Made by a program: the position numbers and the translations under genes | Assembly: GCA_023409695.1 (NCBI GenBank) | Contig: JAEYQZ010000205.1 | Coordinates: forward strand, 1-24,270 | DNA length: 24,270 nucleotides | Source: Methanobacteriota archaeon | GTDB taxonomy: Archaea > Methanobacteriota > Methanobacteria > Methanobacteriales > Methanobacteriaceae | Direction: 5' to 3' | In this document: positions 23,338-24,270 of the stretch, piece by piece | Layout of the letters: each line of letters starts with the position of its first letter | How positions within the stretch are numbered: the first letter of the stretch is position 1 | The notes under the pieces: generated by a model | What the model was told of the DNA's origin: nothing | Database searches by the model: none | The model's input: the letters and a program-made list of their open reading frames with translations, nothing else

Positions 23338-24270
23338 TTATACTAAAAAATATTTTATGGAGCTTTTATCTTCTATTTCTCCGGCTATGTTGGTTTGCAT
23401 TATTTTTTCTACTTCTTCGATTTCGTCAGTTTGTCCTAAAGCCCAGCAGAGTTTAACATAAGCTGTTTCAGGTAACATATCTCCTGCAGAGATTACACCT
23501 GCTGTTATGAGTTTTCTTCCGGTACTGTAAACGTTCATGTTGACTTTTCCATAAAGACACTGTGAAGCCATAATCACAGGAATTTCACTATCCCTTGCTC
23601 TTTTTATGGATGGAATAATCTCTTCTGGACAGTGCCCCAATCCAGTACCTTCCAGAACAATTCCTTTGTATCCTTTATCCACATGATAATCAATCAATTC
23701 ACCTGAAATTCCAGGATAACTCTTAATAAACGCGACATTAGACTCTACAGCATCGTGAAGCTCAACTTCCCCATTTGCCCTTGTTTTATACCTTAAACGT
23801 TCATCTAAGATTTCAATATTGCCATTTTGAATCCGTGCAAGTGGAGATGTATTTATACTCCTAAAAGTATCTCTTCTTGATGTATGCATCTTCCTTACCT
23901 TTGTACCGCGATGTAAATCACAATAAGTGTCATCTTCAGTTGCATGCATGCAGACCATGATTTCAGCTATGTCCGATTTAGCAGCAGTTACAGAATTTAA
24001 AAGATTTAAAAATGCATCAGAAGAAGGCCTATCTGAACTACGCTGAGCACCAGTAAGCACCACCGGCACCGGCGTATCCAACATAAAACTTAACGCTGCA
24101 GACGTGTAATGCATGGTGTCTGTCCCATGCGCAACAACAACACCATAAGCACCGTCATTAATCTCATCAGCTATAGACCTTGCTGATTTAACCCAGTACT
24201 CAGGCTTCATGTTTTCACTTAAGATGTTTAAAACTGCCTTTCCTTTGATATTTGCATGCTCAAGAAGCTC
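23338..24270 (-). CDS. gatD: Glutamyl-tRNA(Gln) amidotransferase subunit D (N-terminus outside window)
   Basis: The frame is open to the right window edge, so about 310 C-terminal residues are seen and the true start lies outside. An internal ATG at 24210 is not the start, because the frame continues upstream with family-like sequence. GatD is the asparaginase-like subunit that releases ammonia from Gln or Asn for GatE. Active-site elements of type I asparaginases are visible: V-V-A-H-G-T-D-T-M-H-Y-T, with the catalytic Thr-Asp pair, then V-V-L-T-G-A-Q-R-S-S-D-R-P-S-S-D. The lysine region G-T-K-V-R-K-M-H-T-S-R-R-D-T-F follows. The first catalytic threonine would lie in the missing part. It is co-transcribed with gatE. 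Confidence 0.96.
   Translation of the reverse strand, partial: ELLEHANIKGKAVLNILSENMKPEYWVKSARSIADEINDGAYGVVVAHGTDTMHYTSAALSFMLDTPVPVVLTGAQRSSDRPSSDAFLNLLNSVTAAKSDIAEIMVCMHATEDDTYCDLHRGTKVRKMHTSRRDTFRSINTSPLARIQNGNIEILDERLRYKTRANGEVELHDAVESNVAFIKSYPGISGELIDYHVDKGYKGIVLEGTGLGHCPEEIIPSIKRARDSEIPVIMASQCLYGKVNMNVYSTGRKLITAGVISAGDMLPETAYVKLCWALGQTDEIEEVEKIMQTNIAGEIEDKSSIKYFLV

Overview
The window is AT-rich chromosomal DNA of a methanogenic archaeon, most likely a Methanobacterium or close relative in the Methanobacteriales. The support is a Sep-tRNA:Cys-tRNA synthase (pscS), the archaeal Glu-tRNA(Gln) amidotransferase pair gatD/gatE, a TIGR00288-type NYN protein, a PocR/multi-PAS histidine kinase, a tRNA-Ser without encoded CCA, and ribosome-binding sites that match AGGAGGTGAT. 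The genus is inferred from gene content; no search was run.

Left part (1-7100). A leftward histidine kinase is cut by the window edge before its ATPase domain. It is divergent from a rightward run of an isoprenylcysteine methyltransferase-like membrane protein, a small hypothetical protein and a flavin reductase-family protein. These converge on a leftward TetR regulator and a ferredoxin-fused aldo/keto reductase. Nearly the same 16-bp quasi-palindrome lies about 25 bp upstream of both the TetR and the reductase start codons. A NYN-domain protein follows.

Middle (7100-12600). This is an accessory-looking stretch. It holds two GNAT acetyltransferases, a tRNA-Ser(CGA) preceded by a copy of its own 5' end and three tandem hairpins, a methyltransferase, three tandem GyrI-like effector-binding genes (the first frameshifted at a run of A), a C-terminal gene remnant, and an extended SDR epimerase/dehydratase.

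PadR/ABC block (12600-17600). A PadR-type regulator sits behind a cluster of ATATC/GATAT dyads. It is followed by a DrrA-like ATPase and an ABC-2 permease, probably a drug or lipid exporter under PadR control. Beyond a hairpin terminator lie a QueG-like protein lacking its Fe-S domain, a methyltransferase, and a convergent unknown gene.

Right part (17950-24270), all leftward: gatD (cut by the window), gatE, trxB, pscS and ribB. gatDE make Gln-tRNA(Gln) and pscS makes Cys-tRNA(Cys), both by indirect aminoacylation. ribB makes the four-carbon riboflavin precursor. The most striking item is here: RibB is of the bacterial (E. coli-like) type and is preceded by a full FMN riboswitch (RFN element), a regulator characteristic of bacteria. 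This looks like transfer of a bacterial gene together with its riboswitch into a methanogen.
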